64,000 bases of DNA. Source: JAZDLO01 sp043801935 (GTDB taxonomy: Bacteria > Actinomycetota > Thermoleophilia > RBG-16-64-13). Positions 50,769-58,995 of the stretch are shown one piece after another; within the stretch, counting starts at the first letter, position 1, and each line of letters starts with the position of its first letter. The notes under the pieces were generated by a model. That model saw only the letters and a list, made by a program, of their open reading frames with translations, had not been told where the DNA came from and searched no databases. The stretch is from NCBI GenBank assembly GCA_043801935.1, contig JAZDLO010000058.1, positions 11,820 through 75,819 on the forward strand. The letters are read 5' to 3'. A program made the translations under genes and the position numbers.

Positions 50769-51385
50769 CCCGCTGCGCCTGGGTGGGGGAGAACCCCCTC
50801 TATGTCGCCTACCATGACGAGGAGTGGGGCGTGCCGGTGCACGATGACCGGCTTCTCTTTGAGTTCCTGGTTCTGGAGGGCGCACAGGCGGGGCTTAGTT
50901 GGCTGACCATCCTCAGGAAACGCGACGGCTACCGCGAGGCGTTCGCCGGCTTCGACCCTGTGCGCGTGGCCGCTTTCGACGCCTCGGATGTCCAGCGGCT
51001 GCTGGCCGACCCGGGGATCGTGCGGAACCGGCTCAAGGTGGAGTCGGCTATCTCCAACGCCCGCGCTTTCCTGAAGGTCCAAGAGGAGTTCGGCAGCTTC
51101 GACGCGTACGTTTGGGGATTCGCTGGTGGTGAGACCATCCATAATAGGTGGCATTCTGTGGCGGAAATCCCCACCCAGACGCCACAGGCCGGGCACATGA
51201 GCGCGGACCTCAAGCGGCGGGGATTCCGCTTTATCGGACCCACCATCTGCTACGCACACATGCAGGCTACCGGCATGGTGAACGATCACACCGTGGACTG
51301 CTTCCGTTGGGCGGAGCTGAAAGGCGGAGGTTCGCGCGTCTCTACACCTGCCGCGTCCCGCACCCCCGAAGGAGGACTGCCGTGA
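50765..51385 (+). CDS. tag: DNA-3-methyladenine glycosylase I
   Basis: A 206-residue Tag-type glycosylase that removes 3-methyladenine from DNA. The N-terminal R-C-A-W-V and Y-H-D-E-E-W-G motifs and the C-terminal [10 protein letters not shown] supply the Cys/His zinc ligands. The catalytic region (E-G-A-Q-A-G-L-S-W) is intact. The start is GTG 50765, overlapping the previous gene. The gene is ordinary and probably only hitchhikes in this operon, upstream of phosphoketolase (4-bp overlap). Confidence 0.95.
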   Translation: MTRCAWVGENPLYVAYHDEEWGVPVHDDRLLFEFLVLEGAQAGLSWLTILRKRDGYREAFAGFDPVRVAAFDASDVQRLLADPGIVRNRLKVESAISNARAFLKVQEEFGSFDAYVWGFAGGETIHNRWHSVAEIPTQTPQAGHMSADLKRRGFRFIGPTICYAHMQATGMVNDHTVDCFRWAELKGGGSRVSTPAASRTPEGGLP

Positions 51386-53793
51386 GCATCGCACTCCCGC
51401 TAGAGGAAGGGGTACCACTCGAGGAGCAGACGCCGCTCGACGCCGTCGAGGTGGACCGGATGAACGCCTATTGGCGAGCGGCCAACTACCTTTCCGTCGG
51501 CCAGATCTATCTCGAGGACAACCCGCTGCTGCGCCGCCCCCTGCGTCGCGACGACATCAAGAGCAGGCTCCTCGGCCACTGGGGCACCTGCCCGGGCCTG
51601 AACTTCGTCTACGTGCACCTCAACCGGGCGATCAAGGCCCGCGACCTGAACATGATCTACGTTTGCGGCCCGGGTCACGGTGGACCGGCGATGGTGGCGA
51701 ACGTGTACCTGGAGGGAACCTACTCCGAGTACTACTCCCGTATCGCGCAGAACGAAACCGGGATCCAACGGCTGTTCAAGCAGTTCTCGTTCCCCGGGGG
51801 CATCCCCAGCCATGTAGCCCCGGAGACACCCGGCTCGATCAACGAGGGCGGGGAGCTGGGCTACTCGCTCTCGCACGCCTACGGCGCCGTGTTCGACAAT
51901 CCCGATCTCATCGCCTGTTGCGTGATCGGTGACGGCGAAGCCGAGACCGGGGCCCTGGCCGCCTCCTGGCAGTCGAACAAATTCCTCAATCCAGCCCAAG
52001 ACGGCGCCGTACTCCCGATCCTCCATCTCAATGGCTACAAGATCGCCAACCCCACGATCCTCGCGCGGATCGGCCGGGAGGAACTGGCCGAGTACCTACG
52101 GGGCTGCGGCCACGCTCCGTATTTCGTCGAGGGGGACGATCCGGCCCGCATGCATCAGCTGATGGCGGCCACTCTCGACCGGGCGCTCGCCGATATTCAG
52201 CGATTCCAGCATAGAGGCCGGGTGGAGGGCATCAGCGAGCGCCCCACCTGGCCGATGATCGTGCTGGTCACGCCCAAAGGCTGGACCGGGCCCAAGACCG
52301 TGGACGGACTGCAGACCGAGGGCACGTTCCGTTCGCACCAGGTCCCCTTTTCGGAGATGAACGAGGAGCATATCAAGCTTCTCGAGGAATGGATGCGCAG
52401 CTACAAGCCCGAGGAGCTCTTCGATGAAGGGGGCGCTTTCCGTCCCGAGTTGGCGGAGTTGGCTCCCCAGGGCACTCGGCGCATGGGAGCAAATCCTCAC
52501 GCCAATGGAGGGCTTCTCCTCCGGGACCTCGAGCTGCCCGACTTCCGCGATTTCGCGGTGGAGGTGCCGGCGCCTGGGAGCGTGATGGGCCAATCCACCA
52601 AAGTGATGGCTGGGTTCCTAGCCGAAGCCATGCGTCTGAATCTCGACACTATGAACTTCCGCGTCTTCGGTCCTGACGAGACAGTGTCGAACCGACTCGG
52701 CGCGATCCTGGAGGTGACTCCTCGCACCTGGAACGCCGTCATCATACCCGGGGACGATCGCCTCTCCCCGACCGGCCGGGTGATGGAGATCTTGAGCGAG
52801 CACACTATCCAGGGGTGGCTGGAGGGATATCTTCTAACCGGGCGTCACGGCTTCTTCTCCTGCTATGAGGCCTTCATCCACATCGTGGCCTCGATGTTCA
52901 ACCAGCACGCGAAGTGGCTGGACGTGAGCCAGGAGATCCCCTGGCGGCGCCCTATCGCCTCGCTCAACTATCTGCTCACCTCTCACGTCTGGCGCCAGGA
53001 CCACAACGGTTTCTCCCATCAGGACCCGGGCTTCATCGACCACGTGCTCACGAAGAAAGCCTCCGTGGTGCGGGTCTATCTTCCTCCCGACGCCAATTGC
53101 CTGCTGTATGTCACCGACATGTGCGTCCGCAGCCGGGATCTCGTGAACGTGATCGTCTCGGGGAAACAGCCGGAGCCCCAGTGGCTGGATATGCCCTCGG
53201 CCATCCGGCACTGCACGGCCGGCGTGGGGATCTGGAGCTGGGCCAGCAACGATGAAGGCTCAGACCCCGACGTGGTCATGGCCTGCGCAGGAGACGTCCC
53301 CACGATGGAGACCCTGGCCGCCGTCGATTTTCTTCACACGAATCTGCCCGACCTCAAGATCAGAGTGGTCAACGTGGTGGATCTCATGACCCTGCAGCCC
53401 CGGGAGGAACACCCAAACGGCCTCTCCGACCGAGAGTTCGACAGCTTGTTCACCGTCGACCGGCCCGTCATATTCGCGTATCACGGCTACCCCTGGCTTA
53501 TCCACCGGCTCACGTACCGGCGCACCAACCACGACAACATCCACGTCCGCGGATACAAGGAGGAGGGGAGTACCACCACCCCCTTCGACATGACCGTGCG
53601 GAACGAGATGGATCGTTTCAGCCTGGCGCGCGACGTCATCGATCGGGTGCCGGGGCTGGGGCAGCGCGCGGCGCACGTGCGGCAGTCGGTGCGGGACATC
53701 CATGTGGATCACGGGGAGTACATCCGGGAGCACGGCGACGATATGCCCTTCGTAAAGGATTGGACCTGGGGTTCGTACAGCCAGGGAGGGTAG
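51382..53793 (+). CDS. xfp: Xylulose-5-phosphate/fructose-6-phosphate phosphoketolase
   Basis: An 803-residue TPP enzyme, the usual length for the family. It cleaves xylulose-5-P or fructose-6-P with phosphate to give acetyl-phosphate and glyceraldehyde-3-P or erythrose-4-P. Motifs: G-P-G-H-G-G-P-A, the TPP-binding [11 protein letters not shown], and S-W-Q-S-N-K-F. GTG 51382 is preceded by a perfect AAGGAGG. It is the last gene of the DUF5674-tag-xfp unit. A strongly decayed cupin gene follows within 3 bp. Confidence 0.96.
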   Translation: MSIALPLEEGVPLEEQTPLDAVEVDRMNAYWRAANYLSVGQIYLEDNPLLRRPLRRDDIKSRLLGHWGTCPGLNFVYVHLNRAIKARDLNMIYVCGPGHGGPAMVANVYLEGTYSEYYSRIAQNETGIQRLFKQFSFPGGIPSHVAPETPGSINEGGELGYSLSHAYGAVFDNPDLIACCVIGDGEAETGALAASWQSNKFLNPAQDGAVLPILHLNGYKIANPTILARIGREELAEYLRGCGHAPYFVEGDDPARMHQLMAATLDRALADIQRFQHRGRVEGISERPTWPMIVLVTPKGWTGPKTVDGLQTEGTFRSHQVPFSEMNEEHIKLLEEWMRSYKPEELFDEGGAFRPELAELAPQGTRRMGANPHANGGLLLRDLELPDFRDFAVEVPAPGSVMGQSTKVMAGFLAEAMRLNLDTMNFRVFGPDETVSNRLGAILEVTPRTWNAVIIPGDDRLSPTGRVMEILSEHTIQGWLEGYLLTGRHGFFSCYEAFIHIVASMFNQHAKWLDVSQEIPWRRPIASLNYLLTSHVWRQDHNGFSHQDPGFIDHVLTKKASVVRVYLPPDANCLLYVTDMCVRSRDLVNVIVSGKQPEPQWLDMPSAIRHCTAGVGIWSWASNDEGSDPDVVMACAGDVPTMETLAAVDFLHTNLPDLKIRVVNVVDLMTLQPREEHPNGLSDREFDSLFTVDRPVIFAYHGYPWLIHRLTYRRTNHDNIHVRGYKEEGSTTTPFDMTVRNEMDRFSLARDVIDRVPGLGQRAAHVRQSVRDIHVDHGEYIREHGDDMPFVKDWTWGSYSQGG

Positions 53794-53795
53794 CC

Positions 53796-53994
53796 ATGCG
53801 ATACACCCGGATCTACGGCGGCCGTTCTTCCTGTAGCTCACTGGCGCGATCGAGGTAGAGGTCGGCGACGGCCGGACGGCGGCACCGGCCCGGGGAGCAT
53901 CACCCTCATCGAGGATACGGCCGGGAGCGGACACGTCACGCGGGTCATCGGGGACATCCCGGTGACCGGGGCGTTCGTGCAGCTGCCCGACTGA
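53796..53994 (+). pseudogene. Decayed cupin gene
   Basis: ATG 53796 begins M-R-Y-T-R-I-Y-G, a start seen in small cupins. The reading then breaks and, in other frames, continues as L-T-G-A-I-E-V-E-V-G-D-G and then G-S-I-T-L-I-E-D-T-A-G-S-G-H-V-T-R-V to F-V-Q-L-P-D-stop. That is the order of a cupin barrel, with at least two frame changes and a missing middle of perhaps 50 residues. No functional product is expected. It occupies the first part of the 531-bp gap before SBP3. Confidence 0.6.
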
Positions 53995-54051
53995 CGAGGG
54001 ACGCGCGGACCCGTAAGTCGAGAGGGCCGAGTTCCGAGGGCCCGTCAGATA

Positions 54052-54081
54052 TTGACAGGTCATCGCCCAAAAGCTTAATAT
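54052..54081 (+). promoter_or_regulatory. Strong candidate promoter for SBP3
   Basis: TTGACA (54052-54057) and TTAATA/TAATAT (54075-54081) with 17-18 bp spacing, a near-perfect sigma-70-type promoter. About 240 nt of leader separates it from the SBP3 start. Confidence 0.7.
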
Positions 54082-54089
54082 CAGTACCG

Positions 54090-54324
54090 ACTGACCCTGA
54101 GGAATTGGGGCGGTCAGCCGCTTGACTGCCCATCGATCGGGCGCGTGGAGACCGGTTTGCCGGCAGCGACGAGTCGATTTGAGCCCGGCCGTGGTCTTAC
54201 CGGAAGCGCCGGAAGGAGTGTGAGGCGTATCGGTCACACCAGGGGATAGGCCCCAGGAGAACCGCTCTTAACCACAAGCCAGTGATCAAAGCTTCATCGC
54301 TCATGATCGGAGGGGGTCAACACT
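54090..54324 (+). other. Long structured leader of SBP3
   Basis: The expected 5' untranslated region has several inverted repeats: 54108-54116 with 54123-54131 (9 bp, one mismatch), and 54218-54223 with 54234-54239 (6 bp). GGAGGGGG (about 54309-54316) is the ribosome site of SBP3. No coding frame is convincing. It does not match a riboswitch I know. Confidence 0.4.
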
Positions 54325-55809
54325 ATGGATAGCTCAAGAGAGAAACCTGACCAATCGGCCGACCCTGGTCTCTTGAAGGATAAGTCCGTCAGCCGTCGCG
54401 AGTTCTTGAAGATCGCCGGGATCGCCGGAGCCACCGTGGGTGTGGGAGCCGGTCTTGGCGGACTACTGGCCGCCTGCGGCGAGGAGACCACCACTACCAG
54501 CGCCGGAGCCACCACTACCGGCGGTGCCACCACTACCAGCGCCGGAGCTACCACGACGGTTGCCTCTGAACCGGAGATGGGCCGGGAGATCAAGCTGGGA
54601 TTCGTGGCGCCACTCACGGGTCCCTTGGCTTCATTCGGCGTGCCCGACACCTACTGCGCCGATCGCTGGAAAGAAGCCATCGGTGACGGCCTGGTTCTGG
54701 GCGACGGCATGAAGCACCCCATCTCTATCAGCATCCAAGACAGCCAGTCGGACTCCAACCGGGCGGCGCAGGTGGCCGGCGACCTCATCAACAACACCGG
54801 GATCGACATGATGATGGTGGCCTCCACTCCGGACACGGTTAAGCCGACGGTCGACCAGTGCGAAGCCAACTCCACCCCCTGCGTGTCCACAGACTGCCCC
54901 TGGCAGACCTACCTGGGGCCTGCCTTCGACAGCGGGGGCTATAAGTGGTCCTACCACGTCTTCTTCGGTGGGGAAGACTGGATGGAAGTGACCGTCAGGT
55001 GCTACGACCAGGTCGCCACCAACAAGACGGTCGGCTATATGCTGCCCAACGATGCCGACGGCAACTACTATCGCGAGGTTCTGCCGGGCTTCTTGGAGAA
55101 AAACGGCTACAAGGCGGTGGACGGCGGCGCCTACCAGAACGGAACTGAAGACTACTCGACCATCATCGGCATGTTCAAGACCCAAGGCGTCGAAATAATC
55201 ACCGGGGTCATGATCCCGCCCGACTTCACCAACTTCTGGGTCCAGTCGGGACAGCAAGGATTCACGCCCAAGGTGTCTTTTGTTGGCAAGGCCTTGCTCT
55301 TTCCGCAGTCGCTCGACGCTCTGGGCCCCGTCGGCAATGGGCAGCTGACCGAGTTGTGGTGGCATCCCAGCTATCCATTCAAGTCCTCACTCTCAGGGGA
55401 GACCTGCGCAGAGCTGGCGGATCACTTCGAGGCCAACACCGGCCAACAGCAGACCGCGCCGCTACTGCACTACGTGGTGGGAGAGATGGCCATCTACTCC
55501 TTGAAGAACGCCACCGACCCCACGGATAAGGAGTCCATCTTGGCGGCCGTGGAGAAGATGAAGCTCGACACCATCGTCGGTCCTATCGACTTCACTTCCC
55601 CGGTCATGACCCCCCTCGGCCCCGGGAACTCCGACTTCCCGCCTGGCCCCGGCCACAAGACGAAGAACGTCTACGACCACGGCCTGGGCGGGGCCCAGTG
55701 GCTCATGATGGGCGGTAAGTATATGTTCGGGCAGGCGGTGGTCAGCGACGCCGCCGCTCCCTACATAACGGAGATGGTGTCCGTGAAACCGCTACCCATC
55801 ACCTCATAG
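54325..55809 (+). CDS. Tat-exported lipoprotein, periplasmic ligand-binding protein (SBP3)
   Basis: A 494-residue paralogue of SBP1 and SBP2. The signal has S-R-R-E-F-L-K-I-A-G-I-A-G, and the lipobox ends L-A-A-C-G. A Thr-rich linker with repeated S-A-G-A-T-T-T units precedes the binding domain (I-K-L-G-F-V-A-P-L-T-G). It is a single-gene unit with a strong promoter, a long leader and a perfect terminator (55836-55878), which suggests abundant, independently controlled expression. No transporter partners are nearby; the closest pathway gene is the convergent iron alcohol dehydrogenase. Confidence 0.9.
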   Translation: MDSSREKPDQSADPGLLKDKSVSRREFLKIAGIAGATVGVGAGLGGLLAACGEETTTTSAGATTTGGATTTSAGATTTVASEPEMGREIKLGFVAPLTGPLASFGVPDTYCADRWKEAIGDGLVLGDGMKHPISISIQDSQSDSNRAAQVAGDLINNTGIDMMMVASTPDTVKPTVDQCEANSTPCVSTDCPWQTYLGPAFDSGGYKWSYHVFFGGEDWMEVTVRCYDQVATNKTVGYMLPNDADGNYYREVLPGFLEKNGYKAVDGGAYQNGTEDYSTIIGMFKTQGVEIITGVMIPPDFTNFWVQSGQQGFTPKVSFVGKALLFPQSLDALGPVGNGQLTELWWHPSYPFKSSLSGETCAELADHFEANTGQQQTAPLLHYVVGEMAIYSLKNATDPTDKESILAAVEKMKLDTIVGPIDFTSPVMTPLGPGNSDFPPGPGHKTKNVYDHGLGGAQWLMMGGKYMFGQAVVSDAAAPYITEMVSVKPLPITS

Positions 55810-55835
55810 AGCCTGATCTTCCAGGCGCGCACCCA

Positions 55836-55878
55836 GAGGGAGCTCCCCGGCGAGACCGCCGGGGAGCTCCCTCTTTTC
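55836..55878 (+). terminator. Strong intrinsic terminator between convergent genes
   Basis: A perfect 17-bp stem (55836-55852 and 55857-55873) with a 4-nt loop and a short T-run (TTTT) on the plus strand. It ends SBP3 transcription; the stem could also slow transcripts of the convergent alcohol dehydrogenase. Confidence 0.92.
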
Positions 55879-55935
55879 GGCGTGCGGCCACGGCGCCCCC
55901 GCCGGACCGGCTCGTCCGCCGCGATGACTCTGAGG

Positions 55936-57108
55936 CTAGAGCGCCTTCAGATAGATCTCCGTAGCCTCCTTCGCCCCCACCTCGCGGGGATTCATGAAGG
56001 CGAGGGGAAAGGCCTGTAGGGTCATGAGTTCGTCCACCAGGTCGGGGACGTCGGCCGCTGTGAGCCCCACTTCGGCCAGGCGCTGGGGCATGTCCAGGTC
56101 GGAAAGAAACCTGCGCACCGCCGCCACCGACTTGAGGGCCGCGTCGACGGTGGAAAGGCCGCTGGTTTTCTCTCCCAGAAGCCGGGCCACCTCCGCGAAC
56201 TTCTCCGGGTCGGAGATCAGGTTGTACTCCATGACGTAGGGGAGCATCAGGCCGACCGTGGCCCCATGGGAGATGTGGGCCTTCTTGCCCAAGGCGTGGT
56301 TCATGAAGTGGGCCATGCCTACCCCGGCCAGCGATCCGGCCAGCATGGCCATGGCGGCGGCGATCGACAGTCGGTAGCGGTCGTCCAGGCGCAGAGATCC
56401 CTTGGCATAGGCGGGCCTGAGGCTGGTCGAGATCAGCTTCATGGCGGTGGAGGCGTACATGTCCGAGAGTAGGTTGGCCCGGGAGCAGGTGTAGGCCTCT
56501 ATGGCATGGGTAAGGGCATCCATGCCGGTCTCAGCCGTGGTCCTGGCCGGCAGGTCTTTGGTCAGCGCCGGGTCGATTATCACGGCGTCCGGGTAGTTCT
56601 TAGGCGTGAAATAGGGATACGTCCGGTCATCGGCTGTGTCGGTGGTCACCACGGCGGTCCAGCTCCACTCAGATCCGGTACCGGCGGTGGTGGGGATGAG
56701 TATCTTGGTGAGGGCCTTTTCCACCGGTTTGCCCTCTATGAGGTCCTGGACGGTCGTGCTGGGGTTGGCCGCCAGCAGACTCGCGGCCTTGGTCGTGTCC
56801 AACACGCTGCCCCCGCCTACTCCGATAAGAAGATCGTAGCCCTCATCCTTCGCCTTCCGGCTCAGCTCTTCGATGGCGCTGACCGGCGCTTCCAACCCGC
56901 ACCGATCGAACAAATCGGCCTTGAGGCCGGCCGAGCCCAGTGCGGCTTGCACCGTGTCGACGATCCCCGCCTTGACCAGACCTTGGTCGGTGACGATGAG
57001 GATTTTGGTCGGCCCGAGACTCCGTACCACGTCTCCGAGTTCGTTCACGGCGCCGATACCGAACAGTGTCTGGGGTACGACGACCTTCAAGACTTCCGAA
57101 CTCATCAT
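55936..57108 (-). CDS. Iron-containing alcohol dehydrogenase (copy 2)
   Basis: A 390-residue group III alcohol dehydrogenase, clearly a paralogue of the copy at 17742-18917 (same G-V-G-G-G-S-V-x-D, T-T-A-G-T-G-S-E-W and D-A-L-T-H-A-I-E-A-Y motifs and the same C-terminus ending I-Y/F-L-K-A-L). ATG 57108 is chosen because GGAG lies 8 nt upstream; GTG 57117 overlaps that site. It has its own candidate promoter (57206-57233). Unlike copy 1 it is not next to a TH unit. With AbfD nearby, 4-hydroxybutyrate/succinate-semialdehyde chemistry is possible, but sequence does not decide. Confidence 0.92.
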   Translation of the reverse strand: MMSSEVLKVVVPQTLFGIGAVNELGDVVRSLGPTKILIVTDQGLVKAGIVDTVQAALGSAGLKADLFDRCGLEAPVSAIEELSRKAKDEGYDLLIGVGGGSVLDTTKAASLLAANPSTTVQDLIEGKPVEKALTKILIPTTAGTGSEWSWTAVVTTDTADDRTYPYFTPKNYPDAVIIDPALTKDLPARTTAETGMDALTHAIEAYTCSRANLLSDMYASTAMKLISTSLRPAYAKGSLRLDDRYRLSIAAAMAMLAGSLAGVGMAHFMNHALGKKAHISHGATVGLMLPYVMEYNLISDPEKFAEVARLLGEKTSGLSTVDAALKSVAAVRRFLSDLDMPQRLAEVGLTAADVPDLVDELMTLQAFPLAFMNPREVGAKEATEIYLKAL

Positions 57109-57205
57109 GTCGGGCACTCCTTAAGTCGTGGCGAAAACCGCCTTTGTCCTGTTCGGGGATCGATTGCCGGTCCATCCGATTTCGCGTCGGTGCGTGCCAC
57201 ACGGT

Positions 57206-57233
57206 ATCTTAGTCGCAGGATTCGGCGTGTCAA
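57206..57233 (-). promoter_or_regulatory. Candidate promoter for alcohol dehydrogenase copy 2
   Basis: On the minus strand TTGACA (57228-57233) is followed after 16 bp by TAAGAT (57206-57211). The gene starts about 90 bp further on. Confidence 0.5.
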
Positions 57234-57280
57234 TCGGCGACAAGCATATCCTTGTTGCGGGCAAAGGAGAGTGGACCATC

Positions 57281-58147
57281 ATGGGAGGGTACTCCATTTT
57301 CGACGGCACCATCGCCGACATGACCTGGCCGGCGGTGCAGGAAGCCGCCGGCAGGAACGCGGTCTTGCTCGTGCCCATCGCTGTGATAGAGCAACATGGG
57401 CCGCATTTGCCGCTGGCCACGGATACCTATGGAGCTTTTCTCCTCTGCTCAAAGGTGCGGACGGAACTGATCAGAGCCAACGTCGCGACCGTCATGGCTC
57501 CGCCCTACTACTTCGGGATGAATCCGACTACCGGGATGTTCCCGGGGTCGCTGCACATCAGTCGCCCGACTATGCTCGCCGTGCTTACCGAACTCTTCCT
57601 CAACTACGGCCAATGGGGTTTCAAACGGCAGTTCATTCTTAACCACCACGGTGACCCCACCCATAATGACACCATCATGGAGGCCATCCGTATCGTTAGG
57701 GACGAGGGCATCGACGCGGTCTACACGATGGGTGGTTTCGCCCGCCAATTCATCGAAGAAGCGTACACCGCCGCCTTTCACAAACCGCTTCCTCTGCCCA
57801 GGTCTGCGCTTGTTCAAGCGGACGAGTCAGAAGCCACTGCCCGAGTCAGGGAGCGCGTCACGAAGTCCGACCTTCATGTACATGCCGAGGAGTTCGAGAC
57901 GAGCATGATCATGAGATGGTATCCGGAGGTGCTCGACCGCAGCGTGGACCTGTCCGGCCTGAGGCCGGTCTTGCCCACGCCCGAGCAATTCGGGGAAGCC
58001 ATCCAGCAAGGCAAGTGGAGGGAGCTTTCTCCCCTCGGCTACATCGGAGATCCCTCGGTGTCGACGCGAGAGAACGGTGAGTTGTACGCGCTGGCGGCGG
58101 CCGATATCGCGAGCGCCATCGTGGAGTTCCTTGGACGGAAAGCATAG
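57281..58147 (+). CDS. Creatininase-family amidohydrolase-like protein
   Basis: A 288-residue member of the creatininase family. The metal motif E-Q-H-G-P-H-L-P-L-A-T-D-T and the second-site N-H-H-G-D-P-T-H-N-D are present. Family enzymes open cyclic amides or process peptides and use two metals. In this neighbourhood a ring-opening or dehydration step is conceivable but not shown. ATG 57281 is chosen because AAAGGAGAG precedes it and homology starts there; a longer frame back to 57128 has no ribosome site. It converges with the SDR gene. Confidence 0.82.
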   Translation: MGGYSIFDGTIADMTWPAVQEAAGRNAVLLVPIAVIEQHGPHLPLATDTYGAFLLCSKVRTELIRANVATVMAPPYYFGMNPTTGMFPGSLHISRPTMLAVLTELFLNYGQWGFKRQFILNHHGDPTHNDTIMEAIRIVRDEGIDAVYTMGGFARQFIEEAYTAAFHKPLPLPRSALVQADESEATARVRERVTKSDLHVHAEEFETSMIMRWYPEVLDRSVDLSGLRPVLPTPEQFGEAIQQGKWRELSPLGYIGDPSVSTRENGELYALAAADIASAIVEFLGRKA

Positions 58148-58198
58148 AAGAAGGGGCTCAGCCCCGCTCGGCGTGCGACTCCCCGGGTCCCGCCGCCG

Positions 58199-58969
58199 CT
58201 ATTCAGCGGTCCATCCCCCATCGATCACCAGCGTCTGTCCGGTCATGTAACTCGAGGCGTCAGAAGCCAGGAACACCAGGGGCCCTATCAGTTCCCCGAC
58301 TTCGCCCAACCGCCGCATGGGCATCTTGCCGATGATGTGGCTATAGATCCTCTCGTTCCCCATGATGTCGGCTTCGTTCATGGGCGTCTTCACGTACCCA
58401 GGGCACAGGGCGTTCACTTGGATGTTGTACTTGGCCCATTCCAGTGCGTGCGCTCGCGTCATCTGCACCACTCCGCCCTTGGCCACACAGTAGGGCAGGA
58501 TCTGCTTGTCCGCCACCAGGCCGAGCATGGAGGCGATGTTGATTATCTTCCCCGCCCTCTGAGCGATCATGTGTCTGCCGAAGATGGTCGAACACAGGAA
58601 GACCCCCTTGAGGTCTACATCGATGACCCGGTCCCAGTCCTCTTCGGTCAGATCCTCAGCGGGTTTGGTGAGAGCCGTCCCCGCGTTGTTGACGAGGATA
58701 TCGATCCTGCCGAACTCGCCCAGCACAGCAGTCGCCAGATCCTGGACGCTTTGCCGATCGGTCACGTCGCACGATCTCGCCAAGACCACACGTCCGAGAG
58801 CCCGGATCTCTTCGGCGGTGAGCTCACAGTCCTTCTGGTTCCTGCTGGTGACGATCAGGTCCGCGCCTTGCCGGGCGAGTCCCAGCGCAAGACCACGGCC
58901 GATGCCCCTGGTCGAACCGGTCACGAGGGCCGTCTTGCCGCTGAGATCGAATGCGGTCACTGCCCCCAT
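58199..58969 (-). CDS. Short-chain dehydrogenase/reductase (SDR)
   Basis: A 256-residue classical SDR. It has T-G-S-T-R-G-I-G (cofactor), N-N-A-G, and the catalytic S...Y-C-V-A-K motif (Ser in I-A-S-M-L-G; Tyr and Lys in P-Y-C-V-A-K-G). It resembles gluconate-5-dehydrogenase-like members. Phloroglucinol reductase is also an SDR, so a role after transhydroxylation is worth testing, but I see no diagnostic residue. ATG 58969 is the family start, with GGGGAGGA about 11 nt upstream. It lies 26 bp after abfD on the same strand, so the two are likely co-transcribed. Confidence 0.88.
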   Translation of the reverse strand: MGAVTAFDLSGKTALVTGSTRGIGRGLALGLARQGADLIVTSRNQKDCELTAEEIRALGRVVLARSCDVTDRQSVQDLATAVLGEFGRIDILVNNAGTALTKPAEDLTEEDWDRVIDVDLKGVFLCSTIFGRHMIAQRAGKIINIASMLGLVADKQILPYCVAKGGVVQMTRAHALEWAKYNIQVNALCPGYVKTPMNEADIMGNERIYSHIIGKMPMRRLGEVGELIGPLVFLASDASSYMTGQTLVIDGGWTAE

Positions 58970-58995
58970 CCCTGGCGAGTCCTCCCCGGTAGGAA

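Noticed and set aside
54480..54570. Short repeats resembling a CRISPR-like array in SBP3 (also in SBP1 and SBP2)
   Set aside because: They are in-frame codons for a Thr-rich lipoprotein linker, with no spacers of constant length.
58153..58165. GGGGCTCAGCCCC hairpin between the creatininase-family and SDR genes
   Set aside because: A 5-bp stem without a T-run is too weak to call a terminator.
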